Shown here: piece by piece, positions 19,645-28,745 of the stretch | Layout of the letters: the number at the start of each line of letters is the position of its first letter | How positions within the stretch are numbered: the stretch's first letter is position 1 | Made by a program: the position numbers and the translations under genes | From: Pseudomonadota bacterium | Lineage (GTDB): Bacteria; Myxococcota; Myxococcia; Myxococcales; Myxococcaceae | Assembly: GCA_023426545.1 (NCBI GenBank) | Contig: JAFAAN010000016.1 | Location: 62,001 to 126,000, forward strand | DNA length: 64,000 nt | Reading direction: 5' to 3' | The notes under the pieces: model-generated | What the model was told of the DNA's origin: nothing | Database searches by the model: none | Seen by the model: the letters and a program-made list of their open reading frames with translations, nothing else

Positions 19645-20790
19645 TCACAGTCCCGCGGTGGCGCCTGGGGAATCTGGCAACACGCCCCTCACGAGCTGCT
19701 CCATCTCGTGGAGCATCGCCCGCTGGAACGCGGCGCGGCTGAAGCGCGCGGCCTGCGCGCGCGCCTCCTCGGGACGAAAGCCCGGCTCCCATCCATCGAA
19801 GCGGCGCACGGCGGCGGCCAGCGCGGAGGGCGTCTGCTCCGCGAAGAAGAGCCCCGTGCGCTCCGTCAGCGTCTCCAGCGCGCCGCCCCGTCCATAGGCG
19901 ATGACGGGCCGTCCCGTGGCCTGTGACTCCAGCGGGGTGATGCCGAAGTCTTCCTCTGGCGTGAAGATGAGCGCACGCGCATCCCGGTACAGCGCGGGGA
20001 GCGCCTCGTCCGAGACGTTGCCAAGAAAACGGATATTTGCAGGCAGAGGCCGCGCGCCCAGGCGCGAGGCTTCCTGTCCCGTCCCCACGACCCAGAGCGG
20101 CGCGCCGAGCTCGCGGAACGCTTCGAGCGCGATGTCCAGCCGCTTGTAGGGCGCGAAGGCGCCCAGCCACAGGAAGTAGCCGCCCTGACCGCCGCCCTCC
20201 AATGGCATCTGGGCGAAGCGCTCCAGCGCGACGGGGGGATGGATGACGGAGGCCTCGCGTCCCCAGAAGCGCTGCACCTTCGCGGCGACGTGGCGGCTGT
20301 TGGCGATGAACCGGCTCACGTCCGCGGCCGTGCGGCGGTCCCATCGGCGCAGCCAGGGACGCACGGCGTGGGCCGCCGCGCGCACGGGCAGGCGCGCCCG
20401 CCCGGGGCCGAAGTAGTCATCGAACAAGTCCCACATGTACCGCATGGGCGCGTGCACGTAGCTCAGGTGCGGCGTGCCCCGCGGCGTGCGCAGGCCCTTG
20501 GCCACGCAGTGGCTGGAGGAGAGCACCAGGTCATAGCGCTCCTGGAGGCGCAGCGACTCGATGGCGCTCGGCATCAGCGGCAGGAAGTGCCGGTAACGCG
20601 CGTGGATGCCGGGGATGTGTTGGAGGAACGACGTGAAGATGCGGCGTGACTCGATGGCCGGCGTCTGCGTGCCGGGCTTGTGGACGAGCGTGTAGATGTC
20701 CGCGCCCGGGAGCACCTCGCAGAGCGCATCGAGGACGCGCTCCCCCCCTCGGTGGGTGACGAGCCAATCGTGGACCAGGGCGACCTTCAC
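19645..20790 (-). CDS. GT4-family glycosyltransferase
   Basis: 381 residues with the GT-B fold order of family 4. The N-terminal half begins MKVALVHDWLVTHRGGERVLDALCEVLPG, containing the conserved Gly-Gly-Glu acceptor loop. The C-terminal nucleotide-sugar half has YFLWLGAFAPYKRLDIALEAF and FTPEEDFGITPLESQATGRPVIAYGRGG with the E-x7-E motif. It acts at the cytoplasmic face of the inner membrane. It lies 218 bases upstream of wbaP on the same strand and 86 bases from a divergent second GT4 gene, so it probably adds one sugar of the O-antigen unit or of the lipid-linked primer. Donor and acceptor are not readable. Confidence 0.88.
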   Translation of the reverse strand: MKVALVHDWLVTHRGGERVLDALCEVLPGADIYTLVHKPGTQTPAIESRRIFTSFLQHIPGIHARYRHFLPLMPSAIESLRLQERYDLVLSSSHCVAKGLRTPRGTPHLSYVHAPMRYMWDLFDDYFGPGRARLPVRAAAHAVRPWLRRWDRRTAADVSRFIANSRHVAAKVQRFWGREASVIHPPVALERFAQMPLEGGGQGGYFLWLGAFAPYKRLDIALEAFRELGAPLWVVGTGQEASRLGARPLPANIRFLGNVSDEALPALYRDARALIFTPEEDFGITPLESQATGRPVIAYGRGGALETLTERTGLFFAEQTPSALAAAVRRFDGWEPGFRPEEARAQAARFSRAAFQRAMLHEMEQLVRGVLPDSPGATAGL

Positions 20791-20876
20791 GGCACGGCTT
20801 CTAACACCCGGCGCGTGCGCCGCGGCAAGGCCGATGTGGCAGCGCGTGCCCAGCCGGTCCCCATGGAGGCCGTGCG

Positions 20877-22001
20877 TTGTGGTACGCGGAGGCCGTGGCT
20901 CACGTCCTCCTCGACCTGCGCATGGTGCGCGGACGGCTGCATGGGATTGCCCGGTACGCCCTGGAGCTGGCGCGGCGGCTGCCTGCGCTCGCGCCCGACC
21001 TGCGCTTCTCCGCCCTCGTGCCCCCGGAGGGACTCGCCCAGGGACTGGGAGAGCTCACGCCGCGCATGCCGCTGCACCGCTCGCTGGCGGGGTTCCTGTC
21101 ACCTCTCGAACAACCGGCGCTCGCGGCGGACCTGGTGCGGCTGGCGCCCGGTGCGTTCCACGCGACGTCCTTCTCCCTGCCCCTCTTCTGGACCGGGCGC
21201 CTGGTGGCCACGCTCCATGACGCCAACCACCTGGCGCTGGCGGACCAGTACTCCCCCGCCCAGGCCCTCTACTACCGCGCGGTGGTGGGCCCCCGGGCGA
21301 GGCGGGCCACGGCGCTCGTCACCGTGTCTGAGTTCTCAAGGGATGAGATTGCCCGGCACCTCGGCCTGTCGCCCTATCGCCTCCAGGTGATTCACAACGG
21401 CGTGGATGCCCGCTTCCAGCCGGCGACCCAGGCCGAGGCCGCCGCGTTCCGTGCGCGCCACGAGCTGCCCGCGCGCTACGTGGCGGCGGTGGGCAACGCG
21501 AAGCGGTTCAAGAACCTGGCGCTGCTGAAGGACTTCGCCGCCGACCTCCCCGTCCCGGTGGTGCTGCTGGCGGGCAGAGGCGCGGTGGCGCACGAGCTGG
21601 GGCTGCACGAGAACGTGCTCGACCTGGAGGAGCTGGCCGAGGACGAGATGCCGCGCTTCTACGGCGCGGCGTCCGCGCTGCTGTTGCCGTCCATGTACGA
21701 GGGCTTCGGCCTGCCCGCGCTGGAGGCCATGGCCTCGGGCTGCCCGGTGCTCGCCTCCGACGCGTCCGCCCTGCCCGAGGTGGTGGGCAACGCGGCGCTG
21801 AAGCTCCCCCCGGATGACCCGGCTGCGTGGCGCGAGGCGGCGCTGCGGGTGCTCCGGGACGACTCGCTTCGCCGCGAGCTGGTGGAGCTCGGCCGGGCGC
21901 GCGTGGCGCACTTCAACTGGGACGACTGTGCCCGCCGCACGCTCGCCGTGTACCGGCGGGTGCTGGACGCGCCCTCCCCCGGCGGCGCTCGCGGACGGTA
22001 G
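20877..22001 (+). CDS. GT4-family glycosyltransferase, TTG start likely
   Basis: 374 residues. The TTG at 20877 is chosen because GGAGG lies 7 bases ahead; a GTG at 20895 would give MAHVLLDLRMVRGRLHG and is nearly as good. The N-terminal half has the glycine-rich acceptor loop (RLHGIARYALELARRLP), the C-terminal half YVAAVGNAKRFKNLALLKDF and PSMYEGFGLPALEAMASGCPVLASDASALPEVVG, the classical GT4 nucleotide-sugar motif. It is the only plus-strand gene in the O-antigen cluster, divergent from the other GT4 gene and convergent with the ligase gene (22 bases between stops). Confidence 0.88.
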   Translation: MWYAEAVAHVLLDLRMVRGRLHGIARYALELARRLPALAPDLRFSALVPPEGLAQGLGELTPRMPLHRSLAGFLSPLEQPALAADLVRLAPGAFHATSFSLPLFWTGRLVATLHDANHLALADQYSPAQALYYRAVVGPRARRATALVTVSEFSRDEIARHLGLSPYRLQVIHNGVDARFQPATQAEAAAFRARHELPARYVAAVGNAKRFKNLALLKDFAADLPVPVVLLAGRGAVAHELGLHENVLDLEELAEDEMPRFYGAASALLLPSMYEGFGLPALEAMASGCPVLASDASALPEVVGNAALKLPPDDPAAWREAALRVLRDDSLRRELVELGRARVAHFNWDDCARRTLAVYRRVLDAPSPGGARGR

Positions 22002-22022
22002 CGACGGACACCACCGCTCCGC

Positions 22023-23348
22023 TCACGGCGTGGCGCCGGGCGAGCCCGACAGCTCGACGCAGGACACCCGCTCCGCCCTTCCTCTCAACACGCGGCTGCC
22101 CTCGCACAGGCCCAGGCCCCAGATAAACGAGAAGGACAGGTACACGCTGGAGTGGAAGGGCAGGTAGTGCACCAGCGCGAGGATGTGGAAGCCCACCCAC
22201 GACAGCAGCGCGCCGGTGGCCGCGAGTGAGCCCTCGCGGTAGCGGCGGACGAGCGCCCGCCCCAGCAGCCCGTGCACCGCCAGCAGCAGCAGCAAGCCCA
22301 CGAGGCCCGTCTCCGCCCACGCCGTCAACCACAGGTTGTGGGAGTCCGTGGCCAGCAGGTCCGTGATGCCCGTCTCGTCCTGAGTGGCCAGCGCCGCGGG
22401 CTTGTGGTTGCCGAACCCCACGCCCGTCAGCGGGTACTCGCGCGCCAGGCTCCACCCCACGGCCATGGCGTGCTCGCGCTCGCCGCCGTAGATGTTGCCC
22501 AGCGCCTTCCCCATGCGGGCGCGCCAGGCCGGCGTGAGGGACACCGCCGCGACCAGCGCGACGACCAGCGCCAGCCCCACGTGCCTCGCCTTGCCTCGCA
22601 CCAGCAGCAGCAGCGCCAGCACGCTGACCAGCAGGGCCGCGCCGAGCGCCGCGCGCGCGAAGGCGTTGTAGATGGAGACGAGCATCCCCATCACCACCGC
22701 GCCCGCGAGCAACCGCCGCCGCGTCTCCTCCGCACCGCCCAGCACCGACAGCGCGGGCCCGAGCGCAGCGATGGCGCCATGCGCGAAGCGCAGCCGGTGC
22801 GAGAAGAAGCCGCCCGCCGCGTAGCGCGGAGACTCCTCCGTGCCGAAGTTCTCGTGCAGCCGCTCGAGGTTGAGCTTGAGGAAGGCCGGCAGCTCCACCG
22901 ACCAGCGCACACGGTTCTGGAAGATGCCCAGCAGCGCGGCCAGCAGCCAGCCGCCGGCGAGAACTCCCGCCAGCAGCAACCAAGGTACGCCCATGGCCCC
23001 CAGGCAGGCCGCGGCGGGCCCCGCGAGCGCATCCAGCACCTGACCATACCGCGAGCTGCGCGGCCACGCCTCCGCCGCCCCCGTCAACAGGGCCACCGCG
23101 GGCGACACCGCCTGCCACGCGCACAGCGCCGCGCTGGCGCCCACATAGGCGCGCACGTCTGGCGCCAGCTGGAGCCTGCGCCGCGCAAGCAACACCGCAG
23201 ACAGCAACACCGCCGCCGCCGTCGCGACCTGGAGGACCACCTCCGCCAGCACCAGCCCCACGGTCCACAGCACCAGCACGCCGATGATGGCGCGGCGCCA
23301 GTGCAGGTCCAGCGGAGGCTCGGACGCGGTTTCCATGAGCGCCGCCAC
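22023..23348 (-). CDS. waaL: WaaL-type O-antigen ligase, polytopic membrane protein
   Basis: 441 residues with about ten to twelve hydrophobic segments and a large periplasmic loop between about residues 260 and 350 (REHAMAVGWSLAREYPLTGVGFGNHK... DSHNLWLTAWAETGLVGL). The loop motif with the NHKP and DSHNLWL histidines is typical of the Wzy_C/O-antigen ligase superfamily, which attaches O-polysaccharide to the lipid A core at the periplasmic face. WaaL and Wzy share this fold, so a polymerase is possible. The GTG at 23348 lies one base after the LptG stop; an ATG four codons later is an alternative. It is the last gene of a purine/LPS operon. Confidence 0.82.
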   Translation of the reverse strand: MAALMETASEPPLDLHWRRAIIGVLVLWTVGLVLAEVVLQVATAAAVLLSAVLLARRRLQLAPDVRAYVGASAALCAWQAVSPAVALLTGAAEAWPRSSRYGQVLDALAGPAAACLGAMGVPWLLLAGVLAGGWLLAALLGIFQNRVRWSVELPAFLKLNLERLHENFGTEESPRYAAGGFFSHRLRFAHGAIAALGPALSVLGGAEETRRRLLAGAVVMGMLVSIYNAFARAALGAALLVSVLALLLLVRGKARHVGLALVVALVAAVSLTPAWRARMGKALGNIYGGEREHAMAVGWSLAREYPLTGVGFGNHKPAALATQDETGITDLLATDSHNLWLTAWAETGLVGLLLLLAVHGLLGRALVRRYREGSLAATGALLSWVGFHILALVHYLPFHSSVYLSFSFIWGLGLCEGSRVLRGRAERVSCVELSGSPGATP

Positions 23349-23349
23349 G

Positions 23350-24465
23350 CTACCTCACCAGCAGCCCGCGCCGAGGCTGATGCAGCCATCCCTCTCGCTG
23401 CATCCACACCGCGCCGGCGATCAGGCTCAGCAGGACCGTGGGCGCCCACGCGGCGACCGCCGGGGACAGCCGCTCGGTGAGCACCAGGGTCCGGCACACC
23501 ATCATCAGGCCCCACATGCCGACGGCGGTGAGCAGTCCTTCGATGATGGCCGCGGTGAGGTGGCCGCGCCGGTTGGCGCGCAAGGCCAGGCCCACGCCCA
23601 GCAGCGCCGCCGGGAACGCCGCCATCGGGTAGGCGAAGCGGTTGTGCAGCGCCAGCTCGAACTGCTTCGTCGCCAGGCCCACGTCCCGCCGCGCGGCGAT
23701 CTGCTCGCGCAGCTCCGCCGAACGCATCTGCTCCGGACGCCCCGGCCGGATGCGGAAGGCGGTGACGGCCACGCCCAGGTCGTACACGCGCTCCGGGAAC
23801 TGCCGCACCGTCATCTTCCCCTCCCCCGCGAAGGTGCGCTCCACCACGTCGGTCAGCCGCCAGTGCATGCCCTCTACCGGGAGCATGCCGGATGCGTCCA
23901 GGCGCCGCTGCAAATCGAATGACTCCGTCACCGTGAAGACGGATACGTCCTTGAAGCCCTCCTGCGCGCTGCCCCCTCGGAGGAAGAAGATGTTGTCTCC
24001 GCGCCGGAACCACTGCTTGGGCGTGTAGTAGAAGCGCCAGTCGCCCCACTTGTTGAAGCGCTGGGTGGTGATTTCGTCCACGCGCCGGCCCGCATACGTC
24101 GCCACGTACTCATCGAAGGCCACCAGCCCCACGCAGGCCATGAAGGACGCCACCAGGATGGGCAGGTACAGCGCGGACGGGCCGAAGGTGAGCGCCCGGA
24201 TGGCCGTCACCTCGCCCTGCTTGCGCAGCGACGACACGGCGGTGCCCGCTGCCAGCAACAGCGCCGCCGGCCCGAGCTGCTGCACCGCCATCATCGCCTT
24301 GTAGAAGTAGAGCACCGCCACGTCGCGGACCCAACCCGGCCCCGAGTACACCTTCGCGCGGTCCACGAAGTCCACCACCACGAAGACGAGCACCAGACCC
24401 GCCAGGATGCCCAGGGCGGAGCGCGCGTACGTGCGCAGCACGTAGCCGAAGAGCGTGGCCCTCAC
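23350..24465 (-). CDS. lptG: LPS export permease LptG
   Basis: 371 residues of the YjgP/YjgQ family: one of two inner-membrane permease subunits of the LptB2FG transporter that extracts LPS from the inner membrane. The GTG at 24465 overlaps the LptF stop by four bases (GTGA). Six membrane helices in 3+3 order surround a large periplasmic beta-jellyroll (about residues 125-250, RVDEITTQRFNKWGDWRFYYTPKQW). The family hallmark LFGYVLRTYARSALGILAGLVLVFVVVDFVDR begins the chain. The second permease subunit is next to it; no lptB, lptC or lptA gene is in this window, so they must lie elsewhere. Confidence 0.9.
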   Translation of the reverse strand: MRATLFGYVLRTYARSALGILAGLVLVFVVVDFVDRAKVYSGPGWVRDVAVLYFYKAMMAVQQLGPAALLLAAGTAVSSLRKQGEVTAIRALTFGPSALYLPILVASFMACVGLVAFDEYVATYAGRRVDEITTQRFNKWGDWRFYYTPKQWFRRGDNIFFLRGGSAQEGFKDVSVFTVTESFDLQRRLDASGMLPVEGMHWRLTDVVERTFAGEGKMTVRQFPERVYDLGVAVTAFRIRPGRPEQMRSAELREQIAARRDVGLATKQFELALHNRFAYPMAAFPAALLGVGLALRANRRGHLTAAIIEGLLTAVGMWGLMMVCRTLVLTERLSPAVAAWAPTVLLSLIAGAVWMQREGWLHQPRRGLLVR

Positions 24466-25574
24466 TTGACCGTCCCCGAGCGACTCACCCGGTACATCGC
24501 CACCAGCCCCACGGTGATGAACACCAGGTTGCCCATCTGCCCCGCCAGGGCCGCGGGCATCTGTCCATACTGCCCCAGCTGCTCGAAGACGCGGCTCAAC
24601 AGATAGTAGAGGACGTAGCCGCCCAGCGTCAGCAGGTAGCCCCACGCCCTCCCCGACTGGCGCCGGCCCATGGCCAGGGGCGTGCCCAGCAGCGCGAAGG
24701 CAATGGGCGCCAGCGCGTTGCCCACCCGGCTATGGAGCGCCATGCGGAACGTGCGCGAGTCCGCGCCCCGCGCGTCCGCCTCGCGCGCCGCCTCCATCAG
24801 CTCGGCGGGCGTCAGCTCCTCGCGCGAGTAGGAGAAGCGGCCGCGCTTGCCCATGGACGCGCCGATGCCCACGCTGATCTCCGCCTGGTCGAACCGGATG
24901 ACGTTGTAGGCCTCCTCGCCTCGGCCCGCGGAGCGGTGCACCTCGCCCTCTTCCAAGGCGAAGCGGAGCACCTCGCCACCGGTGGACGCGCCCACCTGCC
25001 CCCGGTGCGCCAGCACCAGCAGCGGCGAGTTCGCCTCCCGGTCGTCGTGCAGGAGCACGTTGGTCCACTTCCCGTCGGAGGACACCTGCTCCGCGTAGAG
25101 CGTCAAGTCGCTGAGGTCCTCGTAGAAGACGCCCGACTTCACATCGCCCACGGCGTTCTTCCGGATGACCTCGCTCACCAGCACCTTCAGGCCTGACAGG
25201 CCCCAGGGCTGGGCCGTGGAGGTCAACACCAGCATGAGCGCGCTGAGCACCACCGCGATGCCCAGCGGCGCGGCGAGCAGGCGGACCGGCCCGATGCCCA
25301 GCGCCTGGAGCGCGGTCAGCTCCCGGTCCTCGCCCAGCCGCCCCAGGCCCAGGAGGATGGCCAGCAGGAAGGCGATGGGCAGCGCCATCACCAGGAAGTG
25401 CGGCGCCAGGTACGCGAGCAGCCGCCCGATGTCGACCAGCGTCACCGACGAGCCCAGCAGCACGTCGGTGCCTCGAAGGAACTGCATGACGAAGAGCAGC
25501 AAGAACATGAACGCCACCCACACGCCGAGCGGTACCAGCAGCTCCTTGAGCAGGTAGCGGGAGAGGCGCTTCAC
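24462..25574 (-). CDS. lptF: LPS export permease LptF
   Basis: 370 residues, YjgP/YjgQ family, the partner of LptG. The GTG at 25574 overlaps the purD stop by four bases. It begins KRLSRYLLKELLVPLGVWVAFMFLLLFVMQFLRG, with the usual first-helix signature, followed by the cytoplasmic coupling helix GEDRELTALQALGIGPVRLLAAP that contacts LptB. The periplasmic jellyroll spans about 125-240 (VFYEDLSDLTLYAEQV), and three final helices end at GLVAMYRVSRSG. The order purD-lptF-lptG-waaL couples LPS export and ligation genes to purine genes. Confidence 0.9.
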   Translation of the reverse strand: MKRLSRYLLKELLVPLGVWVAFMFLLLFVMQFLRGTDVLLGSSVTLVDIGRLLAYLAPHFLVMALPIAFLLAILLGLGRLGEDRELTALQALGIGPVRLLAAPLGIAVVLSALMLVLTSTAQPWGLSGLKVLVSEVIRKNAVGDVKSGVFYEDLSDLTLYAEQVSSDGKWTNVLLHDDREANSPLLVLAHRGQVGASTGGEVLRFALEEGEVHRSAGRGEEAYNVIRFDQAEISVGIGASMGKRGRFSYSREELTPAELMEAAREADARGADSRTFRMALHSRVGNALAPIAFALLGTPLAMGRRQSGRAWGYLLTLGGYVLYYLLSRVFEQLGQYGQMPAALAGQMGNLVFITVGLVAMYRVSRSGTVK

Positions 25575-26836
25575 GGGGCCGCCTTCATCCCTCGCGCGCC
25601 GATGTCCCGGCGGAAGTGCATGCCCGCGAAGCGCACGGCCGCCACCGCCGCGTAGGCCCGCTCCCGGGCACGCGCCAGGTCCTCGCCCCGCGCGCAGACC
25701 GTCAGCACCCGGCCACCGGCCGTCACCAGTTCGCCGTCCCGCGCTTCCACTCCCGCGAGGAACACCGTGGCGTCGGCGGGTACTGCCTCCAATCCCTCGA
25801 TGCGCTGGCCCTTCTCCGGGGCATCCGGATAGCCCCGCGCCGCCATCACCACGCCCACCGACGCGCCCGGCGCGGACACCAGCGGCCTCGGCTCCAGCAC
25901 GCCCCGCGCGCAGGCATCCAGCAAGGGCAGCAGGTCCTCGCCGAGCTGCATCATCAACACCTGCGTCTCCGGGTCCCCGAAGCGGGCATTGAACTCCAGC
26001 ACCCTGGGTCCGCTTCGGGTGAGCATCAGGCCCGCATACAGCACGCCCCGGAAGGGAATTCCGCGCCGCCGCAGCACGGCCAGCGTCGGAGCGACCACGC
26101 GCTCCCCTACCTCCGCGAGCTGCGCGGCGGAAAGAAAGGGAGCCGGGCTGTAGGCGCCCATGCCTCCGGTGTTGGGCCCGGTATCGCCCTCGCCCACCCG
26201 CTTGTGGTCCTGCGACAGCGGCAGCATCGCGTAGCGCTCGCCGTCGCACAGCGCCATGGCGGAGACCTCCTCGCCCTCCAGCAGCTCCTCCAGGACCATC
26301 GTCTGGCCCGCCACGCCCATGGCGCCCACCGCCCGCACCGCCGCGCGCGCGGCCTCCACGTCGTGGGCGACGATGACGCCCTTGCCCGCCGCCAGGCCGT
26401 CCGCCTTGACGACGATGCGCCCCTGCGCCACCGCATAGGCCTCCGCCGCCGCCACGTCCGTGAAGGTGCGGAACGCGGCGGTGGGGACCCCCGCCTCGGC
26501 CATGATCTCCTTCGCGAAGGCCTTGGAGCCCTCGATGCGCGCGCCCGCCGCCACCGGGCCGAAGCAGGGAATGCCCACCTCGGCCAGCGCGTCCGCGACG
26601 CCCGCCACCAGCGGCGCCTCGGGCCCCACCACCACCAGGTCCACCGCCTCGCGCTTCGCGAACGCCGCCACCTCCTCCGGCGCGTCCGCGCGCAGCGGCA
26701 CGTTGGTGCCCAGCTTCGCCGTCCCCGGGTTGCCCGGGCCGCACAAGAGCTGAGTCAATCGGGGACTCTGCGACAGCTTCCACGCGAGCGCGTGCTCGCG
26801 GCCACCGGAACCGAGCAGCAGGACCTTCACATCCAC
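25571..26836 (-). CDS. purD: Phosphoribosylamine-glycine ligase (GAR synthetase)
   Basis: 421 residues, normal length. It joins glycine to phosphoribosylamine with ATP in step two of purine synthesis. The ATP-grasp order is clear: N-domain MDVKVLLLGSGGREHALAWKLSQS, KAFAKEIMAEAGVPTAAF, A/B domain IVVKADGLAAGKGVIVAHD, QDHKRVGEGDTGPNTGGMGAYSPAPF, and LEFNARFGDPETQVLMMQL with the metal-binding Glu/Asn. The ATG at 26836 is two bases after the upstream stop. It sits between a zinc-ribbon/TPR gene and lptF in one transcription unit with purH. Confidence 0.96.
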   Translation of the reverse strand: MDVKVLLLGSGGREHALAWKLSQSPRLTQLLCGPGNPGTAKLGTNVPLRADAPEEVAAFAKREAVDLVVVGPEAPLVAGVADALAEVGIPCFGPVAAGARIEGSKAFAKEIMAEAGVPTAAFRTFTDVAAAEAYAVAQGRIVVKADGLAAGKGVIVAHDVEAARAAVRAVGAMGVAGQTMVLEELLEGEEVSAMALCDGERYAMLPLSQDHKRVGEGDTGPNTGGMGAYSPAPFLSAAQLAEVGERVVAPTLAVLRRRGIPFRGVLYAGLMLTRSGPRVLEFNARFGDPETQVLMMQLGEDLLPLLDACARGVLEPRPLVSAPGASVGVVMAARGYPDAPEKGQRIEGLEAVPADATVFLAGVEARDGELVTAGGRVLTVCARGEDLARARERAYAAVAAVRFAGMHFRRDIGARGMKAAP

Positions 26837-26837
26837 C

Positions 26838-28745
26838 TCACCGTTCCAACAGGTAGAGCATCCGCTTCGCGGGGAGGTACGCCGGGTCCAACCCCACCAC
26901 CTTCACCAGGATGTCGCGCGCCGCGTCCTTGCCCTGCGGGGACTCCAGCTGCGCCAGCCGCGCCTGCGCCGACAGCAGCGCCGGCGCCAGCGCCAGCGCG
27001 TCCCGGAGCGAGCGCTTGGCGGGCTCGGCCTGCCGCGCCTCCGCCAGCGCAAGCCCCAGCGCCAGGTGCGGCACCGGCTGCTGCCGTCCCGCCGCCGCGG
27101 CGCGCTCTCCCAGCCTGCGGGCGTCCGCCACGGCCCGGCGCTCCAGGGCGATGAGCGAGCGATAGGCCAGCGCCCCCGCGTGGTTCGCGTCCACTTCGAG
27201 CACGCCGCGCAGGTGCCGCTCGGCGGCGTCGAACTGGTGCTGATGGAAACGCAGGAGCCCCTCGTACAGCAGGGGCGATGGGTCATCGGGCCCCTCCGCG
27301 AGCGCGACGATGATTCCCTCCACACCCTCCACCGTCTCGCGCGGGCGCAGCCAGTACGCGGACATGACCTGCCGCGGCTCCAGCCGGAGCGGGTCCGACT
27401 GCAGCGCCTGGTGCAGCACCCGGAAGGCATCCTCCCGGCGCTTCGCGCTGGCGGCGGCCACGCCCGCCAGCAGCTGCGCGTCCAGCCGGCGCGCGTCGAG
27501 CTTCACCGCCGCCTGGAAGGCGTCGAGCGCCTCCAGCGGCTTCTTCTCCAGCAGCAGCAGGCGCCCCTCGAGCACCTTCTCCAGCGCGGCGTCCTCGAGC
27601 TGTCCCCGGAAGCCGGGCAGCTGCGCCCGGGCCAGTGCCGCGTCGCGGCGCCCCAGCGCCGCCAGGAAGAGCTGGAGGCGGGCCTCGGGCAGGTCCGCCA
27701 CGAGCTGGAGGGCCTCCTCCGCCGCCTTCACCGCCGCCTCCGCGTTGCCGGCGGTGCGCTCCGCGGCCGCTAGGTGCACCAGCACCTCGGCCACCTCGGG
27801 CGCGTCATAGCGAGCGCGATTCTTCAGCAGCGCCCGCAGGTCCCGCGCCGCGGCTGGCGCGTTGCCCTCCGTCTGGTAGCGCAGCATCGCCAGCGGCAGC
27901 AGCGCGCGCAGCTCGCTGGGCTCGTCCTTCACACGGGCCTCGTAGAGCTTGCGCGCCTCCGCGGGCTCCCCGACCTCCTGGTAGAGGCGAGCGGTGAGCG
28001 CCAGGCTGTCCCAGTCCTTCGGGTGCGACTCCAGGCGCTTGCGCAAGGTGTCCAGCGCAGCGGAGTACTCACCGCCCGACGCGTGCGCGAGCGCGCGGTA
28101 GTAGTGCAGGCGCTTGATGTCCGGCGACAGCTTCTGCGCGGAGTCGAAGTGGCTGCGCGCCAGCTCTCGCGAGGACGACAGCCACGTGCGGCCCAGCACG
28201 AGGTGCGCCTCGGCCTTCTTCGCGTCCGGGAGCTCGGCGCGGGCCAGCAGCTCCTCGGCCAGCGGGCGCGCCTGCTCCGGCTGGCCCGAGCGGGCCAGGA
28301 GGAGGTTCGCGTGCGCGAGCAGCAACGATGCCGTGCGGCCCGAGCGCGACTCCGCCGCGGTGAGCAGCGCGCGCGCCTCCTGGAACGTCGCCTCGTCGAT
28401 GCGCGCGCCGCGCCCCAGCGCCAGCGCCTGCACGTAGCCGGCGATGGCGGTGTCACTGGTCGGGTCGAGCAGCAGCGCCTGCTGGAACGACTCCTCCGCC
28501 TCCGAATACGCGAAGCGCTCGTCGCGGGCGAGCTGCTGCTGCCCCTCCGCGAGCCGCTCCGCGCTGGTGCCCGGAATCTCCAGGAACTTCAGCTTCCAAC
28601 GCGGCAGCACCGCCTGCACCGCGTCCGGTATGGCGGGCGCGGGCGGCGGCCCCGCGTTGCGCCGCGCCTCTCCCTGGTGCTCCTGGTACAGGAAGTACCC
28701 CCCCGCGCCGCCGCCCACGACAACCAGCCCGACGAGGCCCGCCAC
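26838..28745 (-). CDS. C-terminal part (membrane helix plus TPR array) of a zinc-ribbon/TPR protein, separated by a frameshift
   Basis: 635 residues when read from the GTG at 28745. It opens directly inside a membrane helix (LVGLVVVGGGAGGYFLY) followed by about 600 residues of tandem tetratricopeptide helices (FAYSEAEESFQQALLLDPTSDTAIAGY; ARSHFDSAQKLSPDIKRLHYYRALAHASG; HLRGVLEVDANHAGALAYRSLIAL). Upstream in the same frame are fitting juxtamembrane residues (ALARREGRLVAGL) but no good start. The 28589-29692 frame supplies the N-terminal half. I think both are one gene broken by a missing base in the C4 run at 28772-28775. The TPR part would be periplasmic. Co-transcribed with purH and purD. 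Confidence 0.75.
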   Translation of the reverse strand: MAGLVGLVVVGGGAGGYFLYQEHQGEARRNAGPPPAPAIPDAVQAVLPRWKLKFLEIPGTSAERLAEGQQQLARDERFAYSEAEESFQQALLLDPTSDTAIAGYVQALALGRGARIDEATFQEARALLTAAESRSGRTASLLLAHANLLLARSGQPEQARPLAEELLARAELPDAKKAEAHLVLGRTWLSSSRELARSHFDSAQKLSPDIKRLHYYRALAHASGGEYSAALDTLRKRLESHPKDWDSLALTARLYQEVGEPAEARKLYEARVKDEPSELRALLPLAMLRYQTEGNAPAAARDLRALLKNRARYDAPEVAEVLVHLAAAERTAGNAEAAVKAAEEALQLVADLPEARLQLFLAALGRRDAALARAQLPGFRGQLEDAALEKVLEGRLLLLEKKPLEALDAFQAAVKLDARRLDAQLLAGVAAASAKRREDAFRVLHQALQSDPLRLEPRQVMSAYWLRPRETVEGVEGIIVALAEGPDDPSPLLYEGLLRFHQHQFDAAERHLRGVLEVDANHAGALAYRSLIALERRAVADARRLGERAAAAGRQQPVPHLALGLALAEARQAEPAKRSLRDALALAPALLSAQARLAQLESPQGKDAARDILVKVVGLDPAYLPAKRMLYLLER

